A DNA stretch of 64,000 nt from Bacilli bacterium (GCA_017502465.1 JAFVUY010000012.1:62001-126000); one strand, 5' to 3'. Positions 35,735 through 44,608 are shown, counted from the stretch's first letter. Made by a program: numbers and translations. The notes: generated from the sequence alone by a model not told the origin.

Positions 35735-37159
35735 ATGGCAGCCACAAATATTCCAGTTAGATTTACTGAAGAAAAATACGCGACCAAACAAGAGGTTGCA
35801 AAAGAATTAAACATTCATTTTATTGACAGTATTTGGTCGACAATTTTAGCGTATAGAAGCAATTTTAATAGATACTTAACTTTAAGAACTATAGAAAACA
35901 ACAGATTAACTTTTTGTTCATGCCCAACAGTTGCGGATAAGGTTAATATCATCGAAAGAAAATTAAACAATTCTTTCATTTCTTATTCAAAGATTGTTAG
36001 CAATCAACGTGACTACACCTATTTAAGAAATTATTACTTGGGTGAGTCTTTAAAAGGTTTGGCTAAAGAATATGATTTAGATGTAACAAACGAATATTTA
36101 CGCACTATCATTAGTGGCGAATTAAAAGAAATTAATCCTTCTCATAAAATTCTTTTAAATTATTATAATGCTCTTTTATATATTGAAAACGCTTATGTCA
36201 ATTCAATCGATGAAAACTTTATTGCAGAAATTTATTGCAGATTATTAGATGTTGAAGAATTAACTTCTTTCTATAGAACTACTGAAGATAAACATCCTGA
36301 AAATAGAGTAATTATTGATCGTATTTATACAGCGGCTCCAGTGAGTTCTATTGAACCATTAATGAACACTCTTTTTGATTTTATCAAAAATGGTTCCGTT
36401 TCTTTCGCTGTTAAAGCTTTGGTTGCCTATTACTATATTAACTATGTTAAGCCATTCCCAAAACATAATGATGAAATTGCTCTATTAACCGCTAAAGGAA
36501 TTTTTGCTCATAATAGTTTATCAAGTTTTGGCGTTTTACTTCCTTTAGAAACACTTCTCTGTGAAAACGTCGAAAAGATCGCAAAGATGTTCGTGGAAGT
36601 CCAAAAAACAAGTGATATTACATATTTTGTTAATTATGGTATCAGCATTATCGATTCATTATGCGATGAAATCGCAAATCATATTGCGAATCTTAATGCC
36701 ACAAGCTTAAAAGCAGATTTCTTCAAAGAAGATGAAGATGCAGTTTTAAACCCACAAGAAGAAAGTGAAGTTACAGAAGAAACTTCTCAAGCAGAAGTTA
36801 TTGAAGAGCCAGTTGTTGAACCTGTATCTAAAAAAGTCGAAACCAAAAAAGTTAAGTTGACACCTGTCGAACAAGAAATTGCTGTTACTTATATTCCAAC
36901 AGTTTTAGATGAAAAAGAAGCATGTCGTTTAGAACAACATTTATTAGAATTAGACCCTTCTTTAAAGAAGGGAGAAGCTAAATTCTACGCTAGACATTGC
37001 ACTTTAGGCAAAAAATATACAATCGCTCAATACAAAAAAGCGATCGGATGTGTCTATGAAACAGCTAGAACTTCTATGGACCATTTAGCAGAGCTTGGCT
37101 ATTACAGAAAAGAACAATTAAAGAATAAATACGTTTATTCACCAATCCCAAGAAAATAA
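35735..37159 (+). CDS. Fic-fold pseudoenzyme with C-terminal winged helix
   Basis: The 474 residues from the ATG that follows AGGAGG by 7 nt. The central region (about 120-320) follows the Fic domain pattern (PLMNTLFDFIKNG ... ALVAYYYINYVKPF), but the catalytic HPFxxGNGR reads KPFPKHNDE at about residues 239-247. The motif His is Lys and the GNGR loop is gone, so AMPylation is very unlikely. An acidic linker (about 345-390) joins a winged helix (TIAQYKKAIGCVYETARTSMDHLAELGYYR), as in Fic proteins with DNA-binding tails. It probably leads a transcript with a small membrane protein and hemW. It may be a regulator using a dead Fic domain as a sensor or scaffold (inference). Confidence 0.72.
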   Translation: MAATNIPVRFTEEKYATKQEVAKELNIHFIDSIWSTILAYRSNFNRYLTLRTIENNRLTFCSCPTVADKVNIIERKLNNSFISYSKIVSNQRDYTYLRNYYLGESLKGLAKEYDLDVTNEYLRTIISGELKEINPSHKILLNYYNALLYIENAYVNSIDENFIAEIYCRLLDVEELTSFYRTTEDKHPENRVIIDRIYTAAPVSSIEPLMNTLFDFIKNGSVSFAVKALVAYYYINYVKPFPKHNDEIALLTAKGIFAHNSLSSFGVLLPLETLLCENVEKIAKMFVEVQKTSDITYFVNYGISIIDSLCDEIANHIANLNATSLKADFFKEDEDAVLNPQEESEVTEETSQAEVIEEPVVEPVSKKVETKKVKLTPVEQEIAVTYIPTVLDEKEACRLEQHLLELDPSLKKGEAKFYARHCTLGKKYTIAQYKKAIGCVYETARTSMDHLAELGYYRKEQLKNKYVYSPIPRK

Positions 37160-37171
37160 AGGAGAACATTT

Positions 37172-37414
37172 ATGAATTTACTCGCAAAATCAGTTGAACC
37201 TATTATCGTATTAGTTATTGTTATCGCTGTTGCCGGTGGTATTGCATTAGTCGCTTATCTTATTTATCGTTTTACTCATCCTAAAATCAAACAAGAAGAA
37301 CAAGTTGATGAAAGAAAGGCTGCCGAAGAGGAATTAGAAAGAATTCTTCAACCAATTGAAGATGAAGAAATAGCTAAAGAGGTAGCTAACTACGTTGACG
37401 AAGAAGATGAATAA
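37172..37414 (+). CDS. Small single-pass membrane protein
   Basis: 80 residues: a short N-terminus, one hydrophobic helix (PIIVLVIVIAVAGGIALVAYLIYRF, about 10-34) and a cytoplasmic, strongly acidic tail with coiled-coil-like heptads (DERKAAEEELERILQPIEDEEIAKEV). No family is recognised. A Shine-Dalgarno (AAGGAGA) precedes the ATG. It begins 12 nt after the Fic-fold gene and overlaps hemW by 8 nt, so it is in the same operon and may anchor its partner to the membrane (inference). Confidence 0.72.
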   Translation: MNLLAKSVEPIIVLVIVIAVAGGIALVAYLIYRFTHPKIKQEEQVDERKAAEEELERILQPIEDEEIAKEVANYVDEEDE

Positions 37415-38507
37415 ACCAGAAAGCTTATACATTCATATACCTTTTTGTTCATCTATATGTGATTACTGCGACTTTACAAAGTTGCAGTTTTTCTCTTTTT
37501 TAGCGGATTCTTATATCGAATCTCTTTCTAAAGAGATTGAATATTATCAAATTAATAAAAAACTTAAAACAATATATATAGGCGGAGGCACTCCAAGTGT
37601 CCTGTCACTTAAGCAATTAGAAACTATATTTAACGTCTTAGATGAATATAGAAATGATGTTATTGAATTCACTGTCGAAATTAATCCCGAATCAATAAAT
37701 GAAGAAAAATTGAAATTATTTAAAAAACATGGGGTTAATCGTATTTCTATGGGAGTTGAATCAACAAATGATAAGATTCTTCACGCCATAGGAAGAAAAC
37801 ATACCTTTAAAGATGTTAAAAATGCGGTTAATTTAATTAGAAAATGTGGTTTTGATAATTTATCCTTAGATTTAATTTTAGGCCTTCCAAACGTCTCTAT
37901 TTCTTTATTAAAGAAAGATTTAGAAAATATTATCGAGTTAAACCCTGATAATGTTTCTTGCTATTCATTAACAGTGCACGAAAACACCAAATTTTATATT
38001 AACGGAATTAAAGAACCTCCTTCAGATTTTTTAAGAGAATTATACGATCTCACAAACGAAACACTTTTAGAAAATGGCTACATTCATTATGAAATATCAT
38101 CTTGGGGTAGGAAAAATAAATTTGGCTTACATAATTTTACCTATTGGACTAACAAAACATATTATGGTCTAGGATTAGGTGCATCTGGATATATTAACAA
38201 AACGCGTTATAAAAACACTAAAAACCTCAACAAATACTTAAAACATCAATTCATTGATGAACAAGAAGAAGTTACTTGTTCGGATGATTTAACTTATGAA
38301 ATTATGTTAAATTTAAGAACTATTAACGGTCTTGATTTAACTTATTTAAAAAACAAATTCAATATCGATTTTTTAAATGATCACAAAGACAAAATAGACA
38401 ACTTTGTTTCCAAAAAATGGCTAATTTTTGATCAAAAAAATAATAAATTGATAGCTACCTATGAAGGTATGATGGTCTTAGATCAAATTATTTTAGATTT
38501 AATTTAA
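37407..38507 (+). CDS. hemW: Radical SAM heme chaperone HemW-like protein
   Basis: Radical SAM protein with the CxxxCxxC cluster motif in HIPFCSSICDYCDF near the N-terminus, the HemW-type YIGGGTPSVLS, EINPESINEEKL, and GVNRISMGVES motifs, and a C-terminal HemW domain (366 residues). It is often mislabelled as coproporphyrinogen dehydrogenase. The heme-chaperone role is known for the family; no heme gene is in the window. The ATG at 37407 overlaps the previous stop (ATGAATAA); an upstream in-frame start at 37395 is less likely. A terminator follows at 38535. Confidence 0.9.
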   Translation: MNKPESLYIHIPFCSSICDYCDFTKLQFFSFLADSYIESLSKEIEYYQINKKLKTIYIGGGTPSVLSLKQLETIFNVLDEYRNDVIEFTVEINPESINEEKLKLFKKHGVNRISMGVESTNDKILHAIGRKHTFKDVKNAVNLIRKCGFDNLSLDLILGLPNVSISLLKKDLENIIELNPDNVSCYSLTVHENTKFYINGIKEPPSDFLRELYDLTNETLLENGYIHYEISSWGRKNKFGLHNFTYWTNKTYYGLGLGASGYINKTRYKNTKNLNKYLKHQFIDEQEEVTCSDDLTYEIMLNLRTINGLDLTYLKNKFNIDFLNDHKDKIDNFVSKKWLIFDQKNNKLIATYEGMMVLDQIILDLI

Positions 38508-38534
38508 ATAATTATATTTATAAATAAGGATAAT

Positions 38535-38558
38535 AGCACTCTTCAAGGTGCTTTTTTT
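38535..38558 (+). terminator. Terminator after hemW
   Basis: AGCAC pairs with GTGCT across an 8-nt loop, followed by a T-run. The left arm TAGCACTC also resembles a CIRCE half-site, but the other arm does not. Confidence 0.65.
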
Positions 38559-38563
38559 ATTTT

Positions 38564-38590
38564 TTAGCACTTATTGCTTGACACTGCTAA
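38564..38590 (+). promoter_or_regulatory. CIRCE element 1 (HrcA operator), imperfect
   Basis: TTAGCACTT - 9 nt - CACTGCTAA fits the CIRCE consensus (TTAGCACTC-N9-GAGTGCTAA) with mismatches in each arm. It covers the -35 of the heat-shock promoter, so HrcA bound here would exclude RNA polymerase. Confidence 0.7.
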
Positions 38591-38605
38591 TAAAAAAACT
38601 ATAAT
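38578..38605 (+). promoter_or_regulatory. Heat-shock operon promoter
   Basis: Perfect TTGACA (38578-38583) and perfect TATAAT (38600-38605) with a 16-nt spacer. CIRCE copies overlap the -35 and lie just downstream of the -10. Confidence 0.85.
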
Positions 38606-38609
38606 GGAA

Positions 38610-38636
38610 TTAGCACTTGACAGAAAAGAGTGCCAA
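38610..38636 (+). promoter_or_regulatory. CIRCE element 2 (HrcA operator)
   Basis: TTAGCACTT - 9 nt - GAGTGCCAA, close to consensus, located from about +1 to +25 of the heat-shock transcript and just before the AAGGAGG ribosome-binding site (38638-38644). Confidence 0.92.
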
Positions 38637-38650
38637 AAAGGAGGTTGAAC

Positions 38651-39655
38651 ATGGAATTAAATAGAAGCGATACAATCCTTAAATATATTGTTGAGTATTT
38701 TATTAAAACTGCTCAACCTGTTGGAAGTAAAACTCTTATCGAAGAATACCATCTTCCATATTCATCCGCGACAATCAGAAATGAAATGTACGCATTAGAA
38801 AAGATGAACCTTATTGAAAAAACTCATACCTCAAGTGGTAGGGTGCCATCTTCATTAGGATATAAATATTATTGCGAAAAACTAAGAGATGGAACACTTG
38901 ATGAAAAGATAAAATTCTCTATTCAACAAGTTTTGGAAACAAAAACTCAATCAATTGAAGAAACTATTAAAGAAAGTTGCGAAATTATCTCGCACATGAC
39001 CTCACTTGTTTCAGTCGTCTTAGGACCTAATGAAAAAACAGAAAAGCTCGCGAATATCCAATTGATAAGAGTGAATGATGAAACCTTAACCGCGATATTT
39101 GTAACTGATACAGGTTATGTTGAAAATAAGACATTCTTAGTATCTAAGTCAATTGATGTCGAAGACATCATTAAATGCGTTAAACTTCTTAACGATAGAT
39201 TAATAGGCACTCCAATTGACACCTTAGTGGAAAAAATGGAATCATTAAGACCTATTCTAAGCGAACACATTATCAATCATGATGTTTTATATCAAGCTTT
39301 ACTTCAAACATTCCTTAAATTCGCAAGTGATCGTTTACAACTTTATGGAGAAGATGAATTATTCAAACACCCAGAATTTGTTAACGATATCGACAAATTA
39401 AGAAAAGTTATTAAATTATTAGAAAAGCCAGAAACATTCAAAGATGATGAAGCTGCCGATCATGATTCAATTTCAATTAAAATTGGTGAAGTTGAAGATG
39501 GAACGGAAATATCAATGGTTACCGCGAAGGTGAAAATTGGTAAAGAGGGTGAAAATACAATCGCTTTAGTCGGACCTACTAGAATGGATTACGACAAAGC
39601 ATTAGCGGCACTTGAATATTTAATCAGTGCGTTAAATGAATACTTTAAAAAATAA
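38651..39655 (+). CDS. hrcA: Heat-inducible transcription repressor HrcA
   Basis: Binds CIRCE and represses the chaperone operon; GroEL normally supports its activity. The 334 residues begin with the winged helix (AQPVGSKTLIEEYHLPYSSATIRNEMYALE), followed by the GAF-like dimerisation domain. The start is the ATG 6 nt after AAGGAGG; an in-frame GTG at 38630 lies inside CIRCE and adds residues the family lacks. It is the first gene of hrcA-grpE-dnaK-dnaJ, so it is autoregulated by the two operators. Confidence 0.96.
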   Translation: MELNRSDTILKYIVEYFIKTAQPVGSKTLIEEYHLPYSSATIRNEMYALEKMNLIEKTHTSSGRVPSSLGYKYYCEKLRDGTLDEKIKFSIQQVLETKTQSIEETIKESCEIISHMTSLVSVVLGPNEKTEKLANIQLIRVNDETLTAIFVTDTGYVENKTFLVSKSIDVEDIIKCVKLLNDRLIGTPIDTLVEKMESLRPILSEHIINHDVLYQALLQTFLKFASDRLQLYGEDELFKHPEFVNDIDKLRKVIKLLEKPETFKDDEAADHDSISIKIGEVEDGTEISMVTAKVKIGKEGENTIALVGPTRMDYDKALAALEYLISALNEYFKK

Positions 39656-39667
39656 GGAGGTATCATA

Positions 39668-40213
39668 ATGGAAGAAGAAAAAAAAGTAGAAGAAACTTCT
39701 GAAACCGAACACACAAGTAAAAGCATAAAAAAGAAACTTGCTAGAAAAGATGAAGAAATAGCAAAATTAAAATCCGATGTCGATCATTGGAAAAATGAAT
39801 ATTATCGCGCATATGCTGATACACAAAACTTAAGAAAAGAAATCGAAAAGGATTATCGCAACGCGATAAAGTATAGAGCTGAAGGCTTCATAGACACATT
39901 GCTTCCTGTCTTAGATAGCTTCCATATGGCTCTTGAAAACCCAGTGGACAATCCTGATGTTAAAAATTATTGCATCGGATTCCAATACATTTATAGAAAT
40001 CTAGTCGCTGCACTAGAATCAGAGGGCGTTAGTGAGATTGCTCCAACTATTAATCAAGAATTTGACGCCAATACGATGGATGCAGTTGAAGCTAGCGAAA
40101 GTGATTTAGAACCTAATAGAGTGGTTCGAGTAATCGCAAAAGGATACAAGATTCACGATCGTCTTGTTAGACCAGCAAGAGTTATTGTATCCAAACAAAA
40201 AGAAGAAAAATAA
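39668..40213 (+). CDS. grpE: Nucleotide exchange factor GrpE
   Basis: Releases ADP from DnaK. At 181 residues, the acidic N-terminal tail and long dimerising coiled coil (SIKKKLARKDEEIAKLKSDVDHWKNEYYRAYADTQNLRKE) are followed by the beta domain carrying the family signature (VIAKGYKIHDRLVRPARVIVSK). AAGGAGGT precedes the start. It lies 12 nt after hrcA and 24 nt before dnaK. Confidence 0.96.
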   Translation: MEEEKKVEETSETEHTSKSIKKKLARKDEEIAKLKSDVDHWKNEYYRAYADTQNLRKEIEKDYRNAIKYRAEGFIDTLLPVLDSFHMALENPVDNPDVKNYCIGFQYIYRNLVAALESEGVSEIAPTINQEFDANTMDAVEASESDLEPNRVVRVIAKGYKIHDRLVRPARVIVSKQKEEK

Positions 40214-40237
40214 TGTCAAAATAGGAGGAAAACATTT

Positions 40238-42055
40238 ATGGCAAAAGAAATTATTCTAGGTATTGACTTAGGAACCACAAACTCTGTTGTTTCCTATCTC
40301 CAAGCGGATGGTACCGTTAAAGTCATCCCAAATCCAGAAGGTACAGTTACAACACCTTCCGTTGTTGCTTTTAAAGCAAACGGTGAAGAAATTGTTGGTA
40401 ACGCAGCAAAAAGACAAGCTGTCACCAATCCAGATACAGTTTCTTCTATTAAAAGAATTATGGGTTCATCCGAAAAAGTACACATTAAATGTGTAAATAA
40501 AGATTTTACCCCACAAGAAATCTCAGCAAAAATTCTTGCATACATGAAAAAATATGCAGAAGAAAATATCGGTCACAAAGTTGAAAAAGCAGTTATTACA
40601 GTTCCTGCATACTTCAATGACGCTCAACGTCAAGCCACAAAAGACGCTGGTCAAATCGCAGGTCTTGAAGTTGTTAGAATTATTAACGAACCAACAGCTG
40701 CCGCATTAGCCTATGGTTTAGCAACAGATAAATCAGAAAAAATCTTAGTCTTTGACTTAGGTGGTGGTACATTCGACGTATCTATTCTTGATATTGGCGA
40801 TGGCACATTCGAAGTTATTTCTACCGCTGGCGATAACAAACTCGGTGGTGATGACTGGGATAACGTCTTAGCAGACTGGATTAAAGCACAAATCAAAATC
40901 GAGTCCGGATTAGATATTACAGATAAAGCCGCTCTTGCAAGAATTAAAGAAGCTGCAGAAAAAGCGAAAATTGAATTATCAAGCTCACTTAATACAGTTA
41001 TTTCCTTACCATTCTTAGCAATCAACGCTAACGGACCTGTCAACTTCGAAACAACTCTTAGCCGTGCTAAATTCCAAGATTTAACAAGACATCTATTAAA
41101 AAGATGTGAAGAACCAGTTAAACGTGCATTAAGCGATGCTAAATTAAGCACAAGCGATTTAGATCAAGTCTTATTAATTGGTGGTTCTATCCGTATGCCA
41201 GCCGTCCAAGAATTAGTTAGAAATTTAACAGGAAAACAATTAAACCTCTCTGTTAACCCTGATGAAGCTGTTTCCATCGGTGCAGCATATCAAGGTGGCG
41301 TTATTTCTGGCGATGTCAAAGACGTAGTCTTACTCGACGTTACACCATTAACATTAGGTATCGAAACTCTTGGTGGCGTCTTAACTCCATTAATTACAAG
41401 AAATACAACAATCCCAACAACAAAGAGCCAAATTTTCTCAACAGCAGCAGATAACCAACCTGCAGTTGATATCATGGTTTATCAAGGCGAAAGACCAATG
41501 GCAAGAGATAACAAACTCTTAGGACACTTCCAATTAACAGGTATCAAACCAGCAAGACGTGGTGAGCCAAGAATTGAAGTTACATTCTCAATTGACGTTA
41601 ATGGTATTGTTAAAGTCTCCGCAAAAGACTTAGACACTCAAAAAGAACAAAACATTACCATTACAGGTAGCAACGGCTTAAGCAAAGAAGAAATTGACCG
41701 CATGGTCCGCGAAGCAGAAGAAAACGCTGAAGCTGATGCAAAACGTAAAGAGGAAATCGAAATCCACAATAAAGCTGAAAGCTTAATTAACGATATTGAT
41801 CAAGCTTTACAAGAAAAAGGCGATTCTATGGAACCAGCTCAAAAAGAACAAACTCAAAAATTAAGAGATGAACTCAAAACCGCTCTTGATAACAACGATT
41901 ACGACACTTTAAGAGCTCGCATTAATGAACTTGAACAAGCAGCTGCGTATATGGGACAAGCAGGAGCAAATCCTAACCCAAATCCAGCAGATGATGTTCC
42001 TGGTTCAAACCCAGACGATGTTGTCGATGCTGATTTCACAGATAAAAAAGACTAA
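40238..42055 (+). CDS. dnaK: Molecular chaperone DnaK (Hsp70)
   Basis: ATP-dependent chaperone for nascent and stress-unfolded proteins. The 605 residues show [12 protein letters not shown] (phosphate 1), the [13 protein letters not shown] loop, [15 protein letters not shown], the substrate-binding domain with [20 protein letters not shown], and a C-terminal lid ending in an Asp-rich tail. It has no internal start and no mutation in a key site. A GC-rich hairpin separates it from dnaJ, and the ribosome-binding site AGGAGG precedes it. Confidence 0.98.
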   Translation: MAKEIILGIDLGTTNSVVSYLQADGTVKVIPNPEGTVTTPSVVAFKANGEEIVGNAAKRQAVTNPDTVSSIKRIMGSSEKVHIKCVNKDFTPQEISAKILAYMKKYAEENIGHKVEKAVITVPAYFNDAQRQATKDAGQIAGLEVVRIINEPTAAALAYGLATDKSEKILVFDLGGGTFDVSILDIGDGTFEVISTAGDNKLGGDDWDNVLADWIKAQIKIESGLDITDKAALARIKEAAEKAKIELSSSLNTVISLPFLAINANGPVNFETTLSRAKFQDLTRHLLKRCEEPVKRALSDAKLSTSDLDQVLLIGGSIRMPAVQELVRNLTGKQLNLSVNPDEAVSIGAAYQGGVISGDVKDVVLLDVTPLTLGIETLGGVLTPLITRNTTIPTTKSQIFSTAADNQPAVDIMVYQGERPMARDNKLLGHFQLTGIKPARRGEPRIEVTFSIDVNGIVKVSAKDLDTQKEQNITITGSNGLSKEEIDRMVREAEENAEADAKRKEEIEIHNKAESLINDIDQALQEKGDSMEPAQKEQTQKLRDELKTALDNNDYDTLRARINELEQAAAYMGQAGANPNPNPADDVPGSNPDDVVDADFTDKKD

Positions 42056-42072
42056 TTTATCAAGATAAAATC

Positions 42073-42105
42073 ATGGTTTGGGGGCCTTATGGCCCCTTAT
42101 ACCAT
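42073..42105 (+). promoter_or_regulatory. GC-rich hairpin between dnaK and dnaJ
   Basis: GGGGCC (42081-42086) and GGCCCC (42091-42096) pair across TTAT, with an outer ATGGT/ACCAT helix and an internal loop. It is unusually GC-rich for this genome. No T-run follows, so a terminator is unlikely; an mRNA processing or stability element that sets DnaK/DnaJ ratio is more plausible. Confidence 0.6.
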
Positions 42106-42135
42106 ATAAACAAACTATTTAGAAAGGAATTCATT

Positions 42136-43263
42136 ATGGCTGAAAAAAGAGATTTTTATGAAGTTTTGGGTCTAAAAAAAGGCGCAAGTAAAGATGAAAT
42201 CAAAAGTGCTTACCGTAAATTAGCTAAAAAATATCACCCAGATAATAAAGAAACCGGTAACGAAGTTGCTTTTAAAGAAATCCAAGAAGCATATGACGTT
42301 CTTTTTGATGATCAAAAGCGCGCAGCATACGACCAATTCGGTCATAGTGCTTTCGACCAAGCTGGCGGAAATCCTGGCGGAAATCCATTTGAAGGATTTG
42401 GCCAAGGCGGAATGGATTTTGACTTAGGCGACATATTCTCGTCTTTCTTTGGTGGTGGTGGAAGGCGTTCTCGCTCAAAATCTGGTCCAATTAGAGGAAA
42501 TGATACATTAACAAGAATTAGAATTGATTTCATGGATTCCATAAATGGAAAAACTGTTACAATTCCTATCAATTTCGATGAAACATGTACATATTGTAAT
42601 GGAACCGGCGCTAAAACACCTAACGACATTAAGACATGTCCTCACTGTAATGGTAGAGGTTATATAAATGTTCAAAGACGTTCAATATTTGGTGTAGTTG
42701 AATCTCAAGAAACTTGCCCACATTGTAACGGAAAAGGCAAAATTATAACTAATCCATGTCCTCACTGTAATGGAAAAGGATTTAATAAGAAGAAAATCGA
42801 TCTTGAAGTAAAAATTCCTGCAGGCATTTCTTCCGGACAACAAATCAGAGCACAAGGTAGAGGTGAAAGAGGACTCAATGGTGGCCCTAATGGTGATTTA
42901 CTTATTGAAGTTATCGTCAAACCACATCAATATTTCAAAAGACAAGGCAACGATATCCATCTCGACATTCCATTAGATTTCGTAGACGCTATTTTGGGTA
43001 CCAAAGTCGATGTTCCTACAATTTATGGAGAAGCAACTTTAAATATCGCTGCTGGAACCCAACCAGGCACTATTCTTAGAATGAAAGACAAAGGCGTTAA
43101 AGACTTAAGAAATGGAAAACCTGGTGATCAATATATCCATCTGATTATCAAAACTCCTGAAAACATTTCAAAAGAACAAAAAGAATTGTTACAAAAATTT
43201 AGAGATAGCGGAAAGAATAGTGAAAGTTTATTCAAGAAGTTCATTAAAAATTTTAAAAAGTAA
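42136..43263 (+). CDS. dnaJ: Molecular chaperone DnaJ (Hsp40)
   Basis: Delivers substrate to DnaK and stimulates its ATPase. The 375 residues contain the J domain with HPD in KKYHPDNKE, the Gly/Phe-rich linker ([20 protein letters not shown]), four CxxCxGxG zinc repeats ([32 protein letters not shown]) and C-terminal beta domains. The ATG at 42136 has AGAAAGGAA upstream; an earlier in-frame ATG at 42073 would run through the intergenic hairpin and is rejected. It is the last gene of the operon. Confidence 0.97.
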   Translation: MAEKRDFYEVLGLKKGASKDEIKSAYRKLAKKYHPDNKETGNEVAFKEIQEAYDVLFDDQKRAAYDQFGHSAFDQAGGNPGGNPFEGFGQGGMDFDLGDIFSSFFGGGGRRSRSKSGPIRGNDTLTRIRIDFMDSINGKTVTIPINFDETCTYCNGTGAKTPNDIKTCPHCNGRGYINVQRRSIFGVVESQETCPHCNGKGKIITNPCPHCNGKGFNKKKIDLEVKIPAGISSGQQIRAQGRGERGLNGGPNGDLLIEVIVKPHQYFKRQGNDIHLDIPLDFVDAILGTKVDVPTIYGEATLNIAAGTQPGTILRMKDKGVKDLRNGKPGDQYIHLIIKTPENISKEQKELLQKFRDSGKNSESLFKKFIKNFKK

Positions 43264-43281
43264 CAATAATTCTTAAAAATT

Positions 43282-43306
43282 AACCTCCTGTAAGGAGGTT
43301 TTTTAT
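43282..43306 (+). terminator. Terminator after dnaJ
   Basis: AACCTCC pairs with GGAGGTT across TGTAA, followed by TTTT. Confidence 0.85.
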
Positions 43307-43326
43307 TTTTCTAGTAAAAATTTAAT

Positions 43327-43372
43327 TTTTTTCGGTAAAAATCGAAGTTTCGCCCCTATTTATAATAGGAGG
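43327..43372 (+). promoter_or_regulatory. Composite control element of the C39 gene (copy B)
   Basis: TTTTTTCGGTAAAAAT (43327-43342), then 10 variable bases, then CCCCTATT-TATAAT-AGGAGG, ending 6 nt before the ATG. Blocks and spacing match copy A upstream of comEA (24119-24164); only the middle bases and the bases between Shine-Dalgarno and ATG differ. This is strong evidence for shared control of the two loci. Confidence 0.65.
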
Positions 43373-43378
43373 TATTTT

Positions 43379-44563
43379 ATGTTTTATATTTCACAAATTA
43401 ACGAAAGTGATTGCGGGCTCGCTTCTCTTAAAATGTTGCTTGCAAATGTCTTTGATGAAGAAAGTTTTCTTTTTCTTCCTCAAAATGAAGAACATGGTCC
43501 TTATTCGTACTTCGATTTAATAGGGATTGCCAAAAAGTATAATGTCGAATTAGAAGGTTTGAAGATCAAAGAAAAGGAAGAATTCTCAAAATGGAATGGT
43601 TTTCCTATCATTGTTAGTTTTAACGAAGAAAATTATTGTCATTCTTCCTTAATCCTAAAAAGAAGAGGTAATAAATTTCTACTATTAGACCCAGACACCA
43701 AGCCTCATTGGATTAAATTTGACGAACTTATCAAAAAGTGGGATGGCACATTACTAAGAGTTAAGTCAAAACCAAAAACTATCACTAAAAAACCAAAAGT
43801 AATAAGCATTGAAAAAGGGGATAAGCTTAGTTTAGTAGCACAAATTCTTCAAATCGCTCTATCGATAGTCTTATTAACTTCTATATTTTTCTTAGATGAG
43901 AAATATCCATTTTATATTTCATTAGGATTGATTCTTCTTTATGTCGCTTTGGAATTACTTTTTAGAAACATTTTAATCAAAATTATGGACAAAATTGATG
44001 AGGCATATGTTAATGGTCTAACAAAAGTCCCTAATAATTCATACTTGTTTTTAATTAGACTTAATGACTTCAAAAAAACTTTCATTGCCAATAAGATTTC
44101 TCTTATATCAAACTTAATAATTGGCTTGTCATTGATTTTTATAACCATTTTTAATGGTTACTGGAACGCGATTATTGTCTTTGTGATTATTTTATTGTCG
44201 TTAATTGAAACGTTTGTTATAAAGCCTATTTTAGCTAAAAAAGATAAGAAAATTGCATTAGAAGAAAAGAAATTATCTAAAGTTAAAAGCTACATAGAAT
44301 TTAAAGAAGGTTTTAAAAAGATTAAACGAGCTTCTAACAAATTTGCATATCTATCAACGTTAAAAACCATTATTTATTATTCTATTATTTTATTGACTGT
44401 ATTTATTGTTCTATCTTTCACTAAAAACATGTCTTTGGTTTCTTTGATGTTTTATTTCATGATTTCTTTAATTTTGGATAAAACAATTAATTCTATCTTT
44501 GAATTCCAAAGTAAGGAAAGAGATAGAAAACTCATTAAAGCAAAACTCAACAATCTATATTAA
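43379..44563 (+). CDS. Peptidase C39-domain membrane protein without an ABC ATPase
   Basis: 394 residues. Residues 1 to about 135 form a bacteriocin-type C39 cysteine peptidase with Gln6, Cys12 (ESDCGLASLKM), His88 (CHSSLIL) and Asp104 (LLLDPD), so the catalytic residues are present. From about 150 there are roughly six hydrophobic segments laid out like an ABC exporter membrane domain. The protein ends where the nucleotide-binding domain of peptidase-containing transporters should begin; no Walker or LSGGQ motif exists. No precursor peptide or partner ATPase is adjacent. Its control element is shared with comEA, so a role in competence (cleaving or exporting a small leader peptide or pilin) is inferred. 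Confidence 0.8.
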   Translation: MFYISQINESDCGLASLKMLLANVFDEESFLFLPQNEEHGPYSYFDLIGIAKKYNVELEGLKIKEKEEFSKWNGFPIIVSFNEENYCHSSLILKRRGNKFLLLDPDTKPHWIKFDELIKKWDGTLLRVKSKPKTITKKPKVISIEKGDKLSLVAQILQIALSIVLLTSIFFLDEKYPFYISLGLILLYVALELLFRNILIKIMDKIDEAYVNGLTKVPNNSYLFLIRLNDFKKTFIANKISLISNLIIGLSLIFITIFNGYWNAIIVFVIILLSLIETFVIKPILAKKDKKIALEEKKLSKVKSYIEFKEGFKKIKRASNKFAYLSTLKTIIYYSIILLTVFIVLSFTKNMSLVSLMFYFMISLILDKTINSIFEFQSKERDRKLIKAKLNNLY

Positions 44564-44596
44564 CTTTTTCAATCATTTTAATAATTGATATGGTAT

Positions 44597-44602
44597 TATA
44601 AT
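44597..44602 (+). promoter_or_regulatory. -10 hexamer of ybeY, leaderless
   Basis: A perfect TATAAT is followed by ACCAGA and the ATG, a 6-nt gap, with no Shine-Dalgarno. Confidence 0.5.
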
Positions 44603-44608
44603 ACCAGA

